Shown: positions 17,310 to 27,172, counted from the first letter of the stretch. The stretch is 64,000 bases of DNA from Aeromonas lusitana (GCF_002812985.1 NZ_PGCP01000022.1:107247-171246); one strand, 5' to 3'. Translations and numbers: made by a program. Notes: generated by a model from the sequence alone, not told the origin.

Positions 17310-19385
17310 TCAGCCGAGTGTGCCAATTACCTCGACCCGCAAGTCTTCCGGGATCTCGTTATAAGAGAGCACTTTGAGACCTTTTGAGAAGGAACGGGCA
17401 TAACGGGCGATCAGGGGTCTGAGCTGGGGCATGACCACCAGCACGGGGGCATACCCCTGCTGCTGCAACTGCTCCTTCACCAGCGGCATGTTTTGCTGCA
17501 ACTGGGCCAGCAACTGAGGATCGACCGGGAAACTGTCCAGCTGGATCTTGCCCTGCTGCTGGGATTGGCTCATGGCGTTTAGCAGCGTCTGCTCCAGGCG
17601 ATCATCCAGGGTGAAAGCCGCCAGGATGTCCCGCGAGCCGATGGCCTGTCTGACGATCTGGCGTTTGAGGGCGCAGCGCACATCCGAGGCCAGCAGCACG
17701 GGATCCTTGGTCAACTCGCTCGCATCCAGCAGGGTGGTGGCTATGGTGCGGATGTCGGTGAGGCTGATCTGCTCCTTGAGCAACTGGCGGAACACCCGCA
17801 ACTGCTGCATCTGGGTCAGGGCCAGGTTGAGCTCCTCCGCCAGACGGGGGGACTGTACCGCCAGATACTGGCCCAGCTTGCCCACTTCGTCATGACCAAA
17901 TAGCACATCCAGCTGCTCTCTCAGCAGTTTACTGGCGTGAGTGGCGATTACAGTAGCGGAATCGACTACTGAATAACCAAGATTCAGGGCTTTGGCCTTG
18001 TTGTCCGGGGAGATCCAGACCGCATTCATGCCGTAGGCCGGATCCTGGGTCAGCTCGCCATCCAGCGCGCCATAGGTCTCCCCGCTGCTGATGGCCATCA
18101 GCCGCTGGCAATCCACGTTGCCCATGGCCAGGGCGATGCCGGAGAGCTTGATGCGATACTGATCCGGCTGCAGTTGCAGGTTGTCCCGCACCCGGATCTC
18201 GGGCAGCAGGAAGCCATATTGCTCGGAGAGGGTCTTGCGGATGCCGCGCACCCGGGCCAGCAGCTCGGCTCCCTTGTCCGCTTCCGCCAGGGGCACCAGT
18301 CGGTAGCCGAGTTCGATGGCCACCGAGTCCACGGGTGCCAGATCCTGCCAGTCCAGCCCCTGGGGTTCGGGCTGCACCATGTACCGGGTCAGCTCTTCTG
18401 CCGCGTCCAGCGCAGGATCCTTGGCCCGGCGCTTGCTCACGCTCCAGCCGGTCCAGGCCAGTACAGCGGCAAAGCTGAGGAAGGCCAACATGGGCATGCC
18501 GGGCACCAGGCCCAGGATCAGCATGATGGTCGCCGCCGTGTAGATGACACGGGGCGAGGCCAGGATCTGCTGGCCGACCTGATCCGACATCTCACCTTCG
18601 TCGCTGACCCGGGTCACTATGATGGCCGCGGCAGTCGACATCAGCAGGGAGGGGATCTGGGCAACCAGGCCATCACCTATGGTGAGCAGCGCATAGATCC
18701 GGAACGCATCGGACACCGGCAGCGAGTGCTGGAAGATACCGATGGCAAGGCCGCCCACCAGGTTGATGATGAGCACCAGCAGACCGGCGATGGCGTCACC
18801 ACGGACGAACTTGGAGGCCCCGTCCATGGCGCCGTAGAAGTCGGCCTCTCTGGCTATCTCCTCCCGGCGCGCCTTGGCCTGGTGCTGATCCATGATGCCG
18901 GCGTTGAGATCGGCATCGATGGCCATCTGCTTGCCCGGCATGGCGTCCAGGGTGAAGCGGGCGGAGACCTCGGAGATCCGCTCCCCCCCCTTGGTGATGA
19001 CCACGAAGTTGATGATCATCAGGATCACGAACACCACCAGACCGACCACGTAGTTGCCGCCGATGACCACCTCACCGAAGGCCTGGATCACCTTGCCCGC
19101 GGCCTCGTGCCCCTCATGGCCATGCAGCAGCACGACCCGGGTGGAGGCGACGTTGAGGGACAGCCGCATCAGGGTCGCCACCAGCAGCACGGTCGGGAAC
19201 ACGGAGAAGTCCAGCGGCCGGCGCGCCGAGACGGAGACCAGCAGCACCAGTACCGCCAACACTATGTTGAAGGTGAACAGGGCATCCAGCAGCCAGCCCG
19301 GCAGAGGCAGGATCATCATCGCCAGTATGGCCAACAGCATCAGTGGGATCGCTGTATAGGATTGGGTCAATACACGCCAGTTCAC
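17310..19385 (-). CDS. flhA: Flagellar export gate protein FlhA
   Basis: FlhA (LfhA), the nonameric export-gate protein of the inner membrane, 691 residues. The first roughly 310 residues carry about eight membrane helices and the conserved cytoplasmic loop (ITKGGERISEVSARFTLDAM, DADLNAG); the rest is the cytoplasmic ring domain that docks export chaperones. The start is GTG 19385 with AGAGG 7 nt upstream, 3 nt after flhB. Last gene of the fliM-flhA operon, before the hairpin at 17215. Confidence 0.96.
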   Translation of the reverse strand: MNWRVLTQSYTAIPLMLLAILAMMILPLPGWLLDALFTFNIVLAVLVLLVSVSARRPLDFSVFPTVLLVATLMRLSLNVASTRVVLLHGHEGHEAAGKVIQAFGEVVIGGNYVVGLVVFVILMIINFVVITKGGERISEVSARFTLDAMPGKQMAIDADLNAGIMDQHQAKARREEIAREADFYGAMDGASKFVRGDAIAGLLVLIINLVGGLAIGIFQHSLPVSDAFRIYALLTIGDGLVAQIPSLLMSTAAAIIVTRVSDEGEMSDQVGQQILASPRVIYTAATIMLILGLVPGMPMLAFLSFAAVLAWTGWSVSKRRAKDPALDAAEELTRYMVQPEPQGLDWQDLAPVDSVAIELGYRLVPLAEADKGAELLARVRGIRKTLSEQYGFLLPEIRVRDNLQLQPDQYRIKLSGIALAMGNVDCQRLMAISSGETYGALDGELTQDPAYGMNAVWISPDNKAKALNLGYSVVDSATVIATHASKLLREQLDVLFGHDEVGKLGQYLAVQSPRLAEELNLALTQMQQLRVFRQLLKEQISLTDIRTIATTLLDASELTKDPVLLASDVRCALKRQIVRQAIGSRDILAAFTLDDRLEQTLLNAMSQSQQQGKIQLDSFPVDPQLLAQLQQNMPLVKEQLQQQGYAPVLVVMPQLRPLIARYARSFSKGLKVLSYNEIPEDLRVEVIGTLG

Positions 19386-19388
19386 AAC

Positions 19389-20525
19389 TTACCTCTCAGG
19401 TTGACGTAATTCGGGTGGTACGTGCAAAGGCGCGAGGGGATTGGGTTTCTTGCCCCTGCCAGCCTCATAGGCCCGTAACTGCAATACGTGATTCAATACA
19501 TAGGCGACCGCGGTGTAGAGCCCCGCCGGCACTTCCTGATCCACCCGGGTGGAGTGATAGATGGCCCGGGTCAGCTCCGGCAGGCTCATCACCATCTTGT
19601 CGTGCTGCTTCGCCACCTGGCGGATCCGCTCCGCCATGCTGTCTATCCCTTTGGCTATCACGAAGGGGGCGTTGGCCCGCTCGGGATCATACTTGATGGC
19701 CACCGCATAATGGGTCGGGTTGACGATGATCACGTCCGCCTGCGGCACCCGCTGTTCGATCCGGGCCCGCGCCAGCATGCCCTGTACCTGGCGGATCTTG
19801 GCCTTGATCTCGGGGCGCCCCTCGCTGTTCTTGTGCTCATCCTTGACCTCCTGCTTGGTCATCCTCAACTGCTTGCTCAATGACCAGCGTTGATAGGGCA
19901 CATCCAGCACGGCGATCAGCATCTGCACACTGCCTAGCAAGATGAATGCCTGGGAGAGGATCCGCAGCGCCTGTTCCATCGCCGCCTGGGGTGGCATGCG
20001 GTTCATCATCATCAACAGGGGCCATTGATGCTGGAGCATCAGGGCGAGCGTGCCGCCGATCAGCAGCACCTTGAGCAGGGATTTGAGCAGCTCCATCAGG
20101 CTGTGAGTGGAGAACATCCGCTTGAGGCCCTTGAGTGGGTTGATCTTCTCCCCGCTCGGCAGCAGCTTCTTCCAGGTGAGCACCAGGCCACCCGGCACCA
20201 CGCTGAGCAACACCAGCAGCAAGCCCAAGAAACCGAACAGCGGCAACAGCACCCACAACATGCCGATCAGGGCATCCGCGGTCCACTGGATCATCATCTG
20301 GGGATCCCGCGCCCCCTGCCAGTTGAAGCGCTGGGGCTGCTTCATCAACTCAGCAAAAAACAGACCAAAACTGGGCACCATCCACTGCATGGCCAGCCCG
20401 CCGAGCAGCAACAGGCCAGCTGAGCTCAACTCCTTGGAGCGCGCTATCTGGCCCTCTTCCCTCGCCTTGCGCAGTTTCTGGGAAGAGGCCTCTTCGGTCT
20501 TGTCCTGGGCGCTGTTCTGGCTCAT
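19389..20525 (-). CDS. flhB: Flagellar export switch protein FlhB
   Basis: FlhB (LfhB) switches export specificity from rod/hook to filament substrates. It has four membrane segments in the first roughly 210 residues and a cytoplasmic domain with the self-cleaving NPTH motif (IIVNPTHYAVAIKYD near residue 266). At 378 residues it is close to the E. coli length (382). The start overlaps the fliR stop by 4 nt. Confidence 0.96.
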   Translation of the reverse strand: MSQNSAQDKTEEASSQKLRKAREEGQIARSKELSSAGLLLLGGLAMQWMVPSFGLFFAELMKQPQRFNWQGARDPQMMIQWTADALIGMLWVLLPLFGFLGLLLVLLSVVPGGLVLTWKKLLPSGEKINPLKGLKRMFSTHSLMELLKSLLKVLLIGGTLALMLQHQWPLLMMMNRMPPQAAMEQALRILSQAFILLGSVQMLIAVLDVPYQRWSLSKQLRMTKQEVKDEHKNSEGRPEIKAKIRQVQGMLARARIEQRVPQADVIIVNPTHYAVAIKYDPERANAPFVIAKGIDSMAERIRQVAKQHDKMVMSLPELTRAIYHSTRVDQEVPAGLYTAVAYVLNHVLQLRAYEAGRGKKPNPLAPLHVPPELRQPER

Positions 20526-21304
20526 GCCGGGGTCAAGGCCCTGAGCTGGCTCAGCACGTGGGTGACCAGGTCCAGATAACGGGCCGGCACGCCGCTGATG
20601 GAGATGGCCATGGTCAAGAGCCCCAGCAATAGTGTCATGGGGAAGCCGAGGGAGAAGATATTCAGGGAGGGGGCCGTGCGGTTGAGCACCCCGAAGGTAA
20701 GGTTGACCATCAGCATGGCCACCACGGCGGGCAGGGTCAGGATCAGGGACGCGCCTATGCTCCAGCCAAACAACCCTATGACCCCCTTCAGATCGAGGGA
20801 GTAGACGGACGAGCCCGGCGGCCAGCTGCGCATGCTCTGCACCAGCACATCCAGGGTCACCAGATGGCCATTGAGGCCAAGAAACAGCAAGGAGCAGAAG
20901 ATCAGCATGATCTGGCTGACGATGGGGGCCGTGTCCCCGTTGGAGGGATCATTCATCACCGCCATCGCCAGACCCATCTGCATGGAGAGGATCTGGCCCG
21001 CCATGGTCATCACCATGAACAGCATCTGGATGCAGAGCCCGAACAAGAGCCCGAACAGCAGCTGCTCCAGGGTCAGCACCAGGGCGCCGACACTGAACGG
21101 ATCGAGCGCCGGCATGTCTTTGAGCAGGGGGGCGATCAACAGGCTGATGACGAAGGCGAGAAACAGGCGAACCTGCACCGGGATGCGGCCATCACCGAAC
21201 ACAGGCATCACCCAGAAGGCCGCCCCGATGCGCACGAAGGGCCACCACCACTGTCCCAGCCAGGCGGTCAGCTCGGCCGCACTGAGCGACAGCAGGGAGT
21301 TCAT
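20522..21304 (-). CDS. fliR: Flagellar export gate protein FliR
   Basis: FliR (LfiR), a membrane component of the export channel, 260 residues with six hydrophobic segments (for example FLAFVISLLIAPLL and VGALVLTLEQLLFGLLFGLC). Gene order fliP-fliQ-fliR-flhB and 4-nt overlaps on both sides support the call. Confidence 0.95.
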   Translation of the reverse strand: MNSLLSLSAAELTAWLGQWWWPFVRIGAAFWVMPVFGDGRIPVQVRLFLAFVISLLIAPLLKDMPALDPFSVGALVLTLEQLLFGLLFGLCIQMLFMVMTMAGQILSMQMGLAMAVMNDPSNGDTAPIVSQIMLIFCSLLFLGLNGHLVTLDVLVQSMRSWPPGSSVYSLDLKGVIGLFGWSIGASLILTLPAVVAMLMVNLTFGVLNRTAPSLNIFSLGFPMTLLLGLLTMAISISGVPARYLDLVTHVLSQLRALTPA

Positions 21305-21570
21305 CCTATGAGTCCGGGGATCTTCTGGAACAGGTCGGCAAACAGGGTGGTGATCTGTGACAGCAGCCAGTTCCCCGTGAAGATGAGCGTCAGCAGGGTG
21401 ACGATGAAACGGGGCAGGAAGCTGAGGGTCTGCTCCTGGATCTGGGTCGCCGCCTGGAAGATGCTGACCACCAGACCGACGATGAGGCCGGGCACGATCA
21501 GCACGGACACCATGACCACCACCAGGTTCACGGCGCCCCCGATCAAGGCCACACTCTGCTCAGGGCTCAC
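21301..21570 (-). CDS. fliQ: Flagellar export gate protein FliQ
   Basis: FliQ (LfiQ), 89 residues with two membrane helices (VNLVVVMVSVLIVPGLIVGLVV, and FIVTLLTLIFTGNWLLSQI) joined by the conserved QIQEQTLSFLPR loop. The start codon is GTG at 21570 with GGAGG upstream. It lies 1 nt after fliP and overlaps fliR. Confidence 0.95.
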   Translation of the reverse strand: MSPEQSVALIGGAVNLVVVMVSVLIVPGLIVGLVVSIFQAATQIQEQTLSFLPRFIVTLLTLIFTGNWLLSQITTLFADLFQKIPGLIG

Positions 21571-21571
21571 C

Positions 21572-22306
21572 TTAACCTCCGCCGCCGAAGCTGGCGGCCA
21601 GGGTGCCGACCGTCATGGACCAGCCATCCACCAGCACGAACACCATCAGCTTGAATGGCAGCGAGATGATAAGCGGCGACAGCATCATCATCCCCATCGC
21701 CATCAGCACGCTGGCCACCACCAGATCGATGACCAGGAAGGGAATGAACAGCATGAAGCCTATCTGGAAGGCGGTATTCAGCTCACTCAGCACGAAGGCC
21801 GGCAGCAAGACGCCAAAGGGCACCTCGCTCTTGGCCAGCGTGGTGGGTTCCCCCGAGATGCGCAGCATCTGCTCCAGATCCGGCTCCCGGGTCTGGGCCA
21901 GCATGAACTGGCGCAGGGGTTTCTCCGCGCGGGCCAGCCCCTCCGTCAGGGTGATCTCGTTCTGGTCATAGGGCACGAAGGCATGCTGATACATGTCGGT
22001 CCAGACCGGCCTCATGATCACCAGGGTCAGGATCAGGCTGATGCCGATCAGCACCCGGTTCGGCGGGCTCTGTTGCAACCCCATGGCCTGGCGCAGAATG
22101 GCCAGCACTATGATGATCCGGGTGAAGCTGGTCATCATCAGCAGCAGGGTCGGCAACAGACCCAGCAGGGTCATGAAGAACAGGATCTGCAGCTTGATGC
22201 TGTAATCCTCGCCCCCGGCCGCGCCTGGCGACACGGAGAACAGCGTCATGTCCGCCCCCCAGCTGGGCAGCGAGAACAGCAGCAGGGCAACCAGCAGGCA
22301 GCGCAT
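21572..22306 (-). CDS. fliP: Flagellar export gate protein FliP
   Basis: FliP (LfiP), the core channel subunit, 244 residues. It has a cleavable signal peptide (MRCLLVALLLFSLPSWGA), then the family blocks LQILFFMTLLGLLPTLLLMMTSFTRI, QSPPNRVLIGISLILT and a C-terminal FKLMVFVLVDGW. It overlaps the fliN stop by 1 nt. No fliO gene lies between fliN and fliP. Confidence 0.96.
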   Translation of the reverse strand: MRCLLVALLLFSLPSWGADMTLFSVSPGAAGGEDYSIKLQILFFMTLLGLLPTLLLMMTSFTRIIIVLAILRQAMGLQQSPPNRVLIGISLILTLVIMRPVWTDMYQHAFVPYDQNEITLTEGLARAEKPLRQFMLAQTREPDLEQMLRISGEPTTLAKSEVPFGVLLPAFVLSELNTAFQIGFMLFIPFLVIDLVVASVLMAMGMMMLSPLIISLPFKLMVFVLVDGWSMTVGTLAASFGGGG

Positions 22307-22683
22307 CAGTCGTTCATGCCACCCAGCAGGTTGGTGTCGACCACATCGACCAGACGCAGGCCGTATTTGCCGTTGACCACCACCACTTCACCGCGGGCCA
22401 GCAGGCGGCCGTTGACCCGCACATCCAGCGGTTCCCCCGCCAGCTTGTCCAGCTCGATGACGGCCCCCTCTTCTACCCGCATCAGCTCACCCAGCGCGAC
22501 TTCGGTACTGGCCACTTCCAGGGTCACCTTGACCGGGATCTGGTGAAAGAAGGAGAGATCCCGCTGCTTGGTGCTGCTGGTCGGCGCCATGTAATCGGCC
22601 GCGCTCGGCATGCTGATATCGTCCCCAAACAGCTGATCCAGGCCATCCAGATCCAGCGGGTCATTCAAATTGTGTTCGTTCAT
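22306..22683 (-). CDS. fliN: Flagellar motor switch protein FliN
   Basis: FliN (LfiN), a C-ring subunit of 125 residues. The C-terminal SpoA domain carries the expected VKVTLEVASTEVALGELMRV and VNGRLLARGEVVVVNGKYGLRLVDV segments. The N-terminal 40 residues are acidic and variable. It follows fliM by 7 nt. Confidence 0.94.
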   Translation of the reverse strand: MNEHNLNDPLDLDGLDQLFGDDISMPSAADYMAPTSSTKQRDLSFFHQIPVKVTLEVASTEVALGELMRVEEGAVIELDKLAGEPLDVRVNGRLLARGEVVVVNGKYGLRLVDVVDTNLLGGMND

Positions 22684-22690
22684 GATTCGA

Positions 22691-23566
22691 CTACTCCTCT
22701 ACCACGGTTGCAACCTGATACACCAGGCTGCCTTTATGTTCGGCGATGCGGCCATTGAAACAGGGGCGGTTACCGATCAGTGCCGGCACGACCTCGGGTA
22801 AATCCAGCGAGAGCACATCCCCCACCTTGAGGCACTCCAGATCCGCCAGCGTCATGGACATCTGCCCCATGACCACCCGCAGTTGCACCGGCACCTGGGT
22901 CAGCGCCTGCTCCAGTTGCACCGCCTGCACGTGATGACCGGAAGTAATGCCGATCGCCTCCTCGGGAGGCAGCAACCAGAACTGCCACCCGTGGGTGCTG
23001 CCACCCGCGACCATGCAAGCATCCGCCACCCAGAGCCGGGGCGCAGATACCGATTCCCGGGTGATCAGGTTCAGCTGCCAGGCGAGATCCCCCTGCCCTA
23101 GGCTGGCAGACCAGATATCGATCTGGTACTGGCACAGCCGCAGCAGCAAACGCTGCTCGGTATCGGTCAGACCCTTGCCATGGGCTGCCTCGGCGCCCTT
23201 GTGCTGCAAGGAACCACCAAAAAATAGCACTGCGAGGCGATAGATCACTGAGGGGGAGATGGAGAAATAGGCGACCCGCTGCACATCGAGCGGGGTGCGG
23301 GCCTCCACCCAGAGCAGACGATCGTCGCGCTCCTGGGGTGAGGCAGAGGAGAAGTCCTGATAACTCAGCTCACAATCCGCCGCATTGAACAGCTGGGCCA
23401 TGCAGCCCGATGCTTGCAGCGAGAAGGAACCCAGTTGGGAATTGAGCTGCTTGAGCCGCGCCAGATTGGCTCGCTCGACGCCCAGCAGATCATAATGGGG
23501 AAGGGCCCTGCCCCGCTCGGCGGACAGCAGCCGAGAAGGTGTGAGCATTACGCCGCTTGATGACAT
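22691..23566 (-). CDS. fliM: Flagellar motor switch protein FliM, lacking the CheY-binding peptide
   Basis: FliM (LfiM), the middle C-ring protein, 291 residues against about 334 in E. coli. The central CheC-like and C-terminal SpoA regions are recognisable (QLRVVMGQMSMTLADLECLKVGDVLSLDLP), and the adjacent fliN fits. The N-terminus is MSSSGVMLTPSRLLSAERG and has no LSQxEIDALL motif, the peptide that binds phospho-CheY in chemotactic motors. First gene of the fliM-flhA operon. Confidence 0.88.
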   Translation of the reverse strand: MSSSGVMLTPSRLLSAERGRALPHYDLLGVERANLARLKQLNSQLGSFSLQASGCMAQLFNAADCELSYQDFSSASPQERDDRLLWVEARTPLDVQRVAYFSISPSVIYRLAVLFFGGSLQHKGAEAAHGKGLTDTEQRLLLRLCQYQIDIWSASLGQGDLAWQLNLITRESVSAPRLWVADACMVAGGSTHGWQFWLLPPEEAIGITSGHHVQAVQLEQALTQVPVQLRVVMGQMSMTLADLECLKVGDVLSLDLPEVVPALIGNRPCFNGRIAEHKGSLVYQVATVVEE

Positions 23567-23701
23567 TACAAATCCACCTTAGCCATTTTCATCTCGCCCT
23601 ACTGCCATATAGAGACACTCATCAGGCCAGCCGCGTGATCGATATGAAGAGTCCAGCCGACACAGAGCGACCGAAATGGGCGAGAACTTTATTACAAATC
23701 C
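23565..23701. repeat. 11-bp direct repeats at the flagellar cluster edge
   Basis: ATTACAAATCC occurs at 23565-23575 (overlapping the fliM start codon) and again from 23691. Between them lies about 115 bp with no gene, holding a further TCTCGCCC/GGGCGAGA inverted pair. This is where the lateral flagellar cluster meets the RNase P RNA gene. I see no clear promoter in it. Confidence 0.5.
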
Positions 23702-23740
23702 CCAAAAGGCGCTATGCAGCCATCCGGCAGGCTGAAAATA

Positions 23741-23774
23741 AAAATCCCGGCACCTGAAAGGTGCCGGGATTTTA
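23741..23774 (-). terminator. rnpB terminator
   Basis: Long perfect hairpin AAATCCCGGCACC / GGTGCCGGGATTT with a TGAAA loop, followed on the minus strand by a T-run. It lies about 25 nt beyond the RNase P RNA 3' end and is symmetric enough to act in both directions. Confidence 0.85.
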
Positions 23775-23797
23775 AGGTAATTGCTTACCTGAATAGG

Positions 23798-24184
<387 letters not shown>

Positions 24185-24189
24185 CGCGG

Positions 24190-24219
24190 ATTATAGCCTT
24201 GTCCGCCGTCCCGGGTAAA
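24190..24219 (-). promoter_or_regulatory. rnpB sigma-70 promoter
   Basis: A perfect -10 TATAAT (24195-24190 on the minus strand) lies 6-7 nt before the RNA 5' end, with TTTACC (24219-24214) as -35 and an 18-nt spacer. A GC-rich stretch lies between -10 and the start. The remaining gap to rsmI (24220-24348) shows nothing recognisable. Confidence 0.75.
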
Positions 24220-24348
24220 CCGACAATTGCCATTTGCGTCGATTCAGGGGGCTATCAGTCACATTTTAGAAGAGAGTCATGCTAATTTTTACATCTACAG
24301 CAGCCAGTTTCACTGCCACCAGGCCGACTATCTGCGCACTTTGATGAC

Positions 24349-25182
24349 TCAATAGTGCTCGAGGCCATATTTATAGAGCGCATTCTTCTTCACGCCATGG
24401 ATCTCGGCGGTAAGTGCCGCCGCCTTCTTCAGCGGCAGCTCGGCCACCAAGAGGCCCAGGGTACGGATCGCCTCAAACGGCAGCTCTTCATCCACCTTGC
24501 TGGCACCGGCCACCACCAGCACGATCTCGCCGCGACAGCGGTTATCGTCCTCACCGAGCCAGACCAGCATCTCGGAGGCGGGCAGACCGTGGATGGACTC
24601 GAAGGTCTTGGTCAGCTCGCGGCACACCACCACCTGGCGCTCCCCCAGGATGCGGGCGATGGCTTCCACCGTCTCCTGCACCCGGCGCGGGGATTCGTAG
24701 AACACCAGGGAGCGGGTGTCTTCGATCACCGCCTGCAGCCGGTCGTCACGGCCCTTGGCCTTGGCCGGCAGGAAGCCTTCGAAGGCGAAGCGATCCGTGG
24801 GCAAGCCAGCGGCGGATAAGGCCGTGATGGCGGCGCAGGGGCCCGGCAGCGGCACTACCTTGACTCCGACTTCGCGACAGCGGGTGACCAAGTGATAACC
24901 AGGGTCACTGATGAGGGGCGTGCCCGCATCGGAGACCAGGGCCACGCTCTTGCCCTCCTTGATGCGACCTATCAAGACGTCGGCCTTCTGCTGCTCGTTG
25001 TGGTCATGCAGGGCGAAGGTCGGTACCGAGATCTGGTAGTGACTGAGCAGGATCCCGGTATGACGGGTATCCTCGGCGGCCACCAGATCGACGCTGCGTA
25101 AAATATCCAATGCTCGCTGGGTGATGTCCGCCAGATTGCCGATCGGAGTGGGGACTATATACAGGGTTGGGATGTCACTCAT
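24349..25182 (-). CDS. rsmI: 16S rRNA (cytidine-1402-2'-O)-methyltransferase RsmI
   Basis: RsmI methylates the ribose of C1402 in 16S rRNA, in the ribosomal P site, using SAM. The 277 residues have the tetrapyrrole-methylase-like fold: [20 protein letters not shown] at the N-terminus, [10 protein letters not shown] near residue 34, [17 protein letters not shown] near 80 and [19 protein letters not shown] near 113. It is divergent from lpoA, the arrangement found in E. coli (yraL/lpoA). Confidence 0.96.
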   Translation of the reverse strand: MSDIPTLYIVPTPIGNLADITQRALDILRSVDLVAAEDTRHTGILLSHYQISVPTFALHDHNEQQKADVLIGRIKEGKSVALVSDAGTPLISDPGYHLVTRCREVGVKVVPLPGPCAAITALSAAGLPTDRFAFEGFLPAKAKGRDDRLQAVIEDTRSLVFYESPRRVQETVEAIARILGERQVVVCRELTKTFESIHGLPASEMLVWLGEDDNRCRGEIVLVVAGASKVDEELPFEAIRTLGLLVAELPLKKAAALTAEIHGVKKNALYKYGLEHY

Positions 25183-25205
25183 GGGATCTCCGAGTGTCCC
25201 GACAA

Positions 25206-25234
25206 TTGTGTCGCCATATTGGCCCGTTTACACT
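25206..25234 (+). promoter_or_regulatory. Candidate lpoA promoter
   Basis: TTGTGT (25206-25211) and TACACT (25229-25234) are separated by exactly 17 nt in the 79-bp rsmI-lpoA divergent gap, about 28 nt before the lpoA ATG. Confidence 0.5.
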
Positions 25235-25261
25235 ATGTAGAACTTCAACACTGGTCGGGGA

Positions 25262-27172
25262 ATGAACTTGAACCGGGTTACAAAGCAGCTAAGTGTATCA
25301 CGACTCTTCGGCATCCTACTCGCGGCGCTCTTGCTCGCCGCCTGTGCGTCGGAGCCCAATCCAACTTCCGGACAGCCCGGCATGCCGTCGGCCTTCTCGG
25401 ATCTGACCAAGAATGCCCAGTGGTATCTGGAGCAGGTGGATCCCGCCAAACCGGCCGAAGCCTTCACCTGGCAGGTGATGGCGGCGCGCAGCTACCTGGC
25501 CCTCGGCCAGGCCAAGCCGGCCTCCGCGCTCTACCAGCAACTGCAAAAGCAGGCCCAGAGCGAGGAGCAGAAGGCCCAGTTGCAACTACTGCAGGCACAC
25601 CTGCTGCTGGCCCAGGGCAACGCCAATCAGGCGCTGATCCTGCTGGAAGGCAAGCCGGAAGTCGCGCTCGATGCCGATACCCAGAAGGATTGGTATCGCC
25701 AACGGGTGGTGCTGCAGCTCGACATCAACAACAAGTTTGGTGCCGCCAAGTCGCTGATCCTGCTGGAGCCTTATCTGGCCAAGAATGAGCTGTCCACCAA
25801 TCACCAGCAGATCTGGTCCCTGCTCAAAAGCATGACCCCCTCCACCCTGCAGGCACTGGAGGAGGCCCCGGCCCCCGACGTGACCACGGGCTGGCTGCGC
25901 CTGGCGGCCCTGGTCAACGAGTTCGGGGCCCAGCCCAGTCAGCTCGCCCGCCAGCTGGCAGGCTGGAAGCAGAGCTTCCCGAACCACCCGGCCCAGACCG
26001 ACATGCCGGCCGGCCTCGGCGATCTGGCCGCGACCAATGTGGGGGCGCTGCAGCAGGTCGCCGTCTTCCTGCCGCTGTCCGGCAACCTGGAAGCCCAGGG
26101 CGCCGCCATTCGCAACGGCATGCTGATGTCCTACAAGGAGAATCAGAGCCAGTTCACCCTGAACTTCTATGACACTCAGGGCAAGGCGATGGGGGATCTC
26201 TACAAGCAGGCTGTTCAGGAAGGGGCCAACATGATCATCGGTCCCCTGCTCAAGGACAGGGTCGAGGAGCTGCTCAAGGCCAACCCGACCGTGCCCGTGC
26301 TGGCGCTCAATGAGCTGGACAAGCCCATCGTCAACGACAACACCTACTACTTCTCCCTCTCCGCCGCCGCCGATGCGAGCCAGGCCGCCCAGTACCTCTA
26401 TGGTCAGGGTTATCGCAAGCCCCTGCTGATCGCGGCACAAGGCCGGATTGGCTACAGCAGCATCAAGGCGTTCGAGCAGGCCTGGGCTGGCGTCAGCCAG
26501 GAGAAACCCGTGGTCGCCACCTTCGGGGCGCGCAACGAGGTGCAGGGCATGGTCAAGAACGCCCTGAGCGGCCGCTCTACCGCCCGCGCCGGGGAAATCG
26601 TCCAGCTGTCCGATGCCGCGCCGCGCAGCATAGATGCGGTCTACGTGGTGGCCAACAGCCTGGAAACCCGGATGATCAAGCCCTATGTGGACATCTCGGT
26701 CGACCCCATGGGCAGCCTGCCCATCTACAGCAGCTCCCGTGGCTATGACAGCGGCGCGACCGAAGTCGCCTCCGAGCTCAACGGCATGCACATCTCCGAC
26801 ATGCCGTTGTTGCTGGGCGGTTATGAGAAGGAGCGGGAACAGATAGCCGTGCTCTGGCCACAGACCCAGGGCGATCTGCTGCGCCTGTTTGCCCTCGGCT
26901 ACGATGCGGTCGGCCTGGCCGGCAACCTGCAACAGATGCGCAAGGTCAACGCCATGCAGCAGCCAGGCATGACCGGGCAGCTGAGCGTGGATCCTCAGGG
27001 CAACATAGTGCGCATGCTGGATTGGGCCATCTACCAGAATGGCAAGCTGGTCAGTGACAGCGCCGTGCCCCAGCTCGAGGACAGCTCTCATGAGGAAACT
27101 ACTGACCCGGCTGCACCAGCAGTGGTTGAACCTGTTGCCCCCAGCGGCGACCAGCAAGGGACAACACTTTGA
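25262..27172 (+). CDS. lpoA: Penicillin-binding protein activator lipoprotein LpoA
   Basis: LpoA is an outer-membrane lipoprotein that reaches through the wall and stimulates PBP1A. The signal peptide ends in LLAAC (lipidated Cys 28). Residues of about 40-250 are TPR-like helical repeats; the rest is a periplasmic-binding-protein-like domain (VAVFLPLSGNLEAQGAAIRNGMLM; ANMIIGPLLKD). 636 residues, close to E. coli LpoA (678). The last 83 nt overlap yraN. Confidence 0.95.
   Translation: MNLNRVTKQLSVSRLFGILLAALLLAACASEPNPTSGQPGMPSAFSDLTKNAQWYLEQVDPAKPAEAFTWQVMAARSYLALGQAKPASALYQQLQKQAQSEEQKAQLQLLQAHLLLAQGNANQALILLEGKPEVALDADTQKDWYRQRVVLQLDINNKFGAAKSLILLEPYLAKNELSTNHQQIWSLLKSMTPSTLQALEEAPAPDVTTGWLRLAALVNEFGAQPSQLARQLAGWKQSFPNHPAQTDMPAGLGDLAATNVGALQQVAVFLPLSGNLEAQGAAIRNGMLMSYKENQSQFTLNFYDTQGKAMGDLYKQAVQEGANMIIGPLLKDRVEELLKANPTVPVLALNELDKPIVNDNTYYFSLSAAADASQAAQYLYGQGYRKPLLIAAQGRIGYSSIKAFEQAWAGVSQEKPVVATFGARNEVQGMVKNALSGRSTARAGEIVQLSDAAPRSIDAVYVVANSLETRMIKPYVDISVDPMGSLPIYSSSRGYDSGATEVASELNGMHISDMPLLLGGYEKEREQIAVLWPQTQGDLLRLFALGYDAVGLAGNLQQMRKVNAMQQPGMTGQLSVDPQGNIVRMLDWAIYQNGKLVSDSAVPQLEDSSHEETTDPAAPAVVEPVAPSGDQQGTTL

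Noticed and set aside
18174..19409. A 411-codon open frame opposite flhA, rich in His and Gln
   Set aside because: Reverse translation of membrane-segment codons of FlhA; no ribosome-binding site and no family match.
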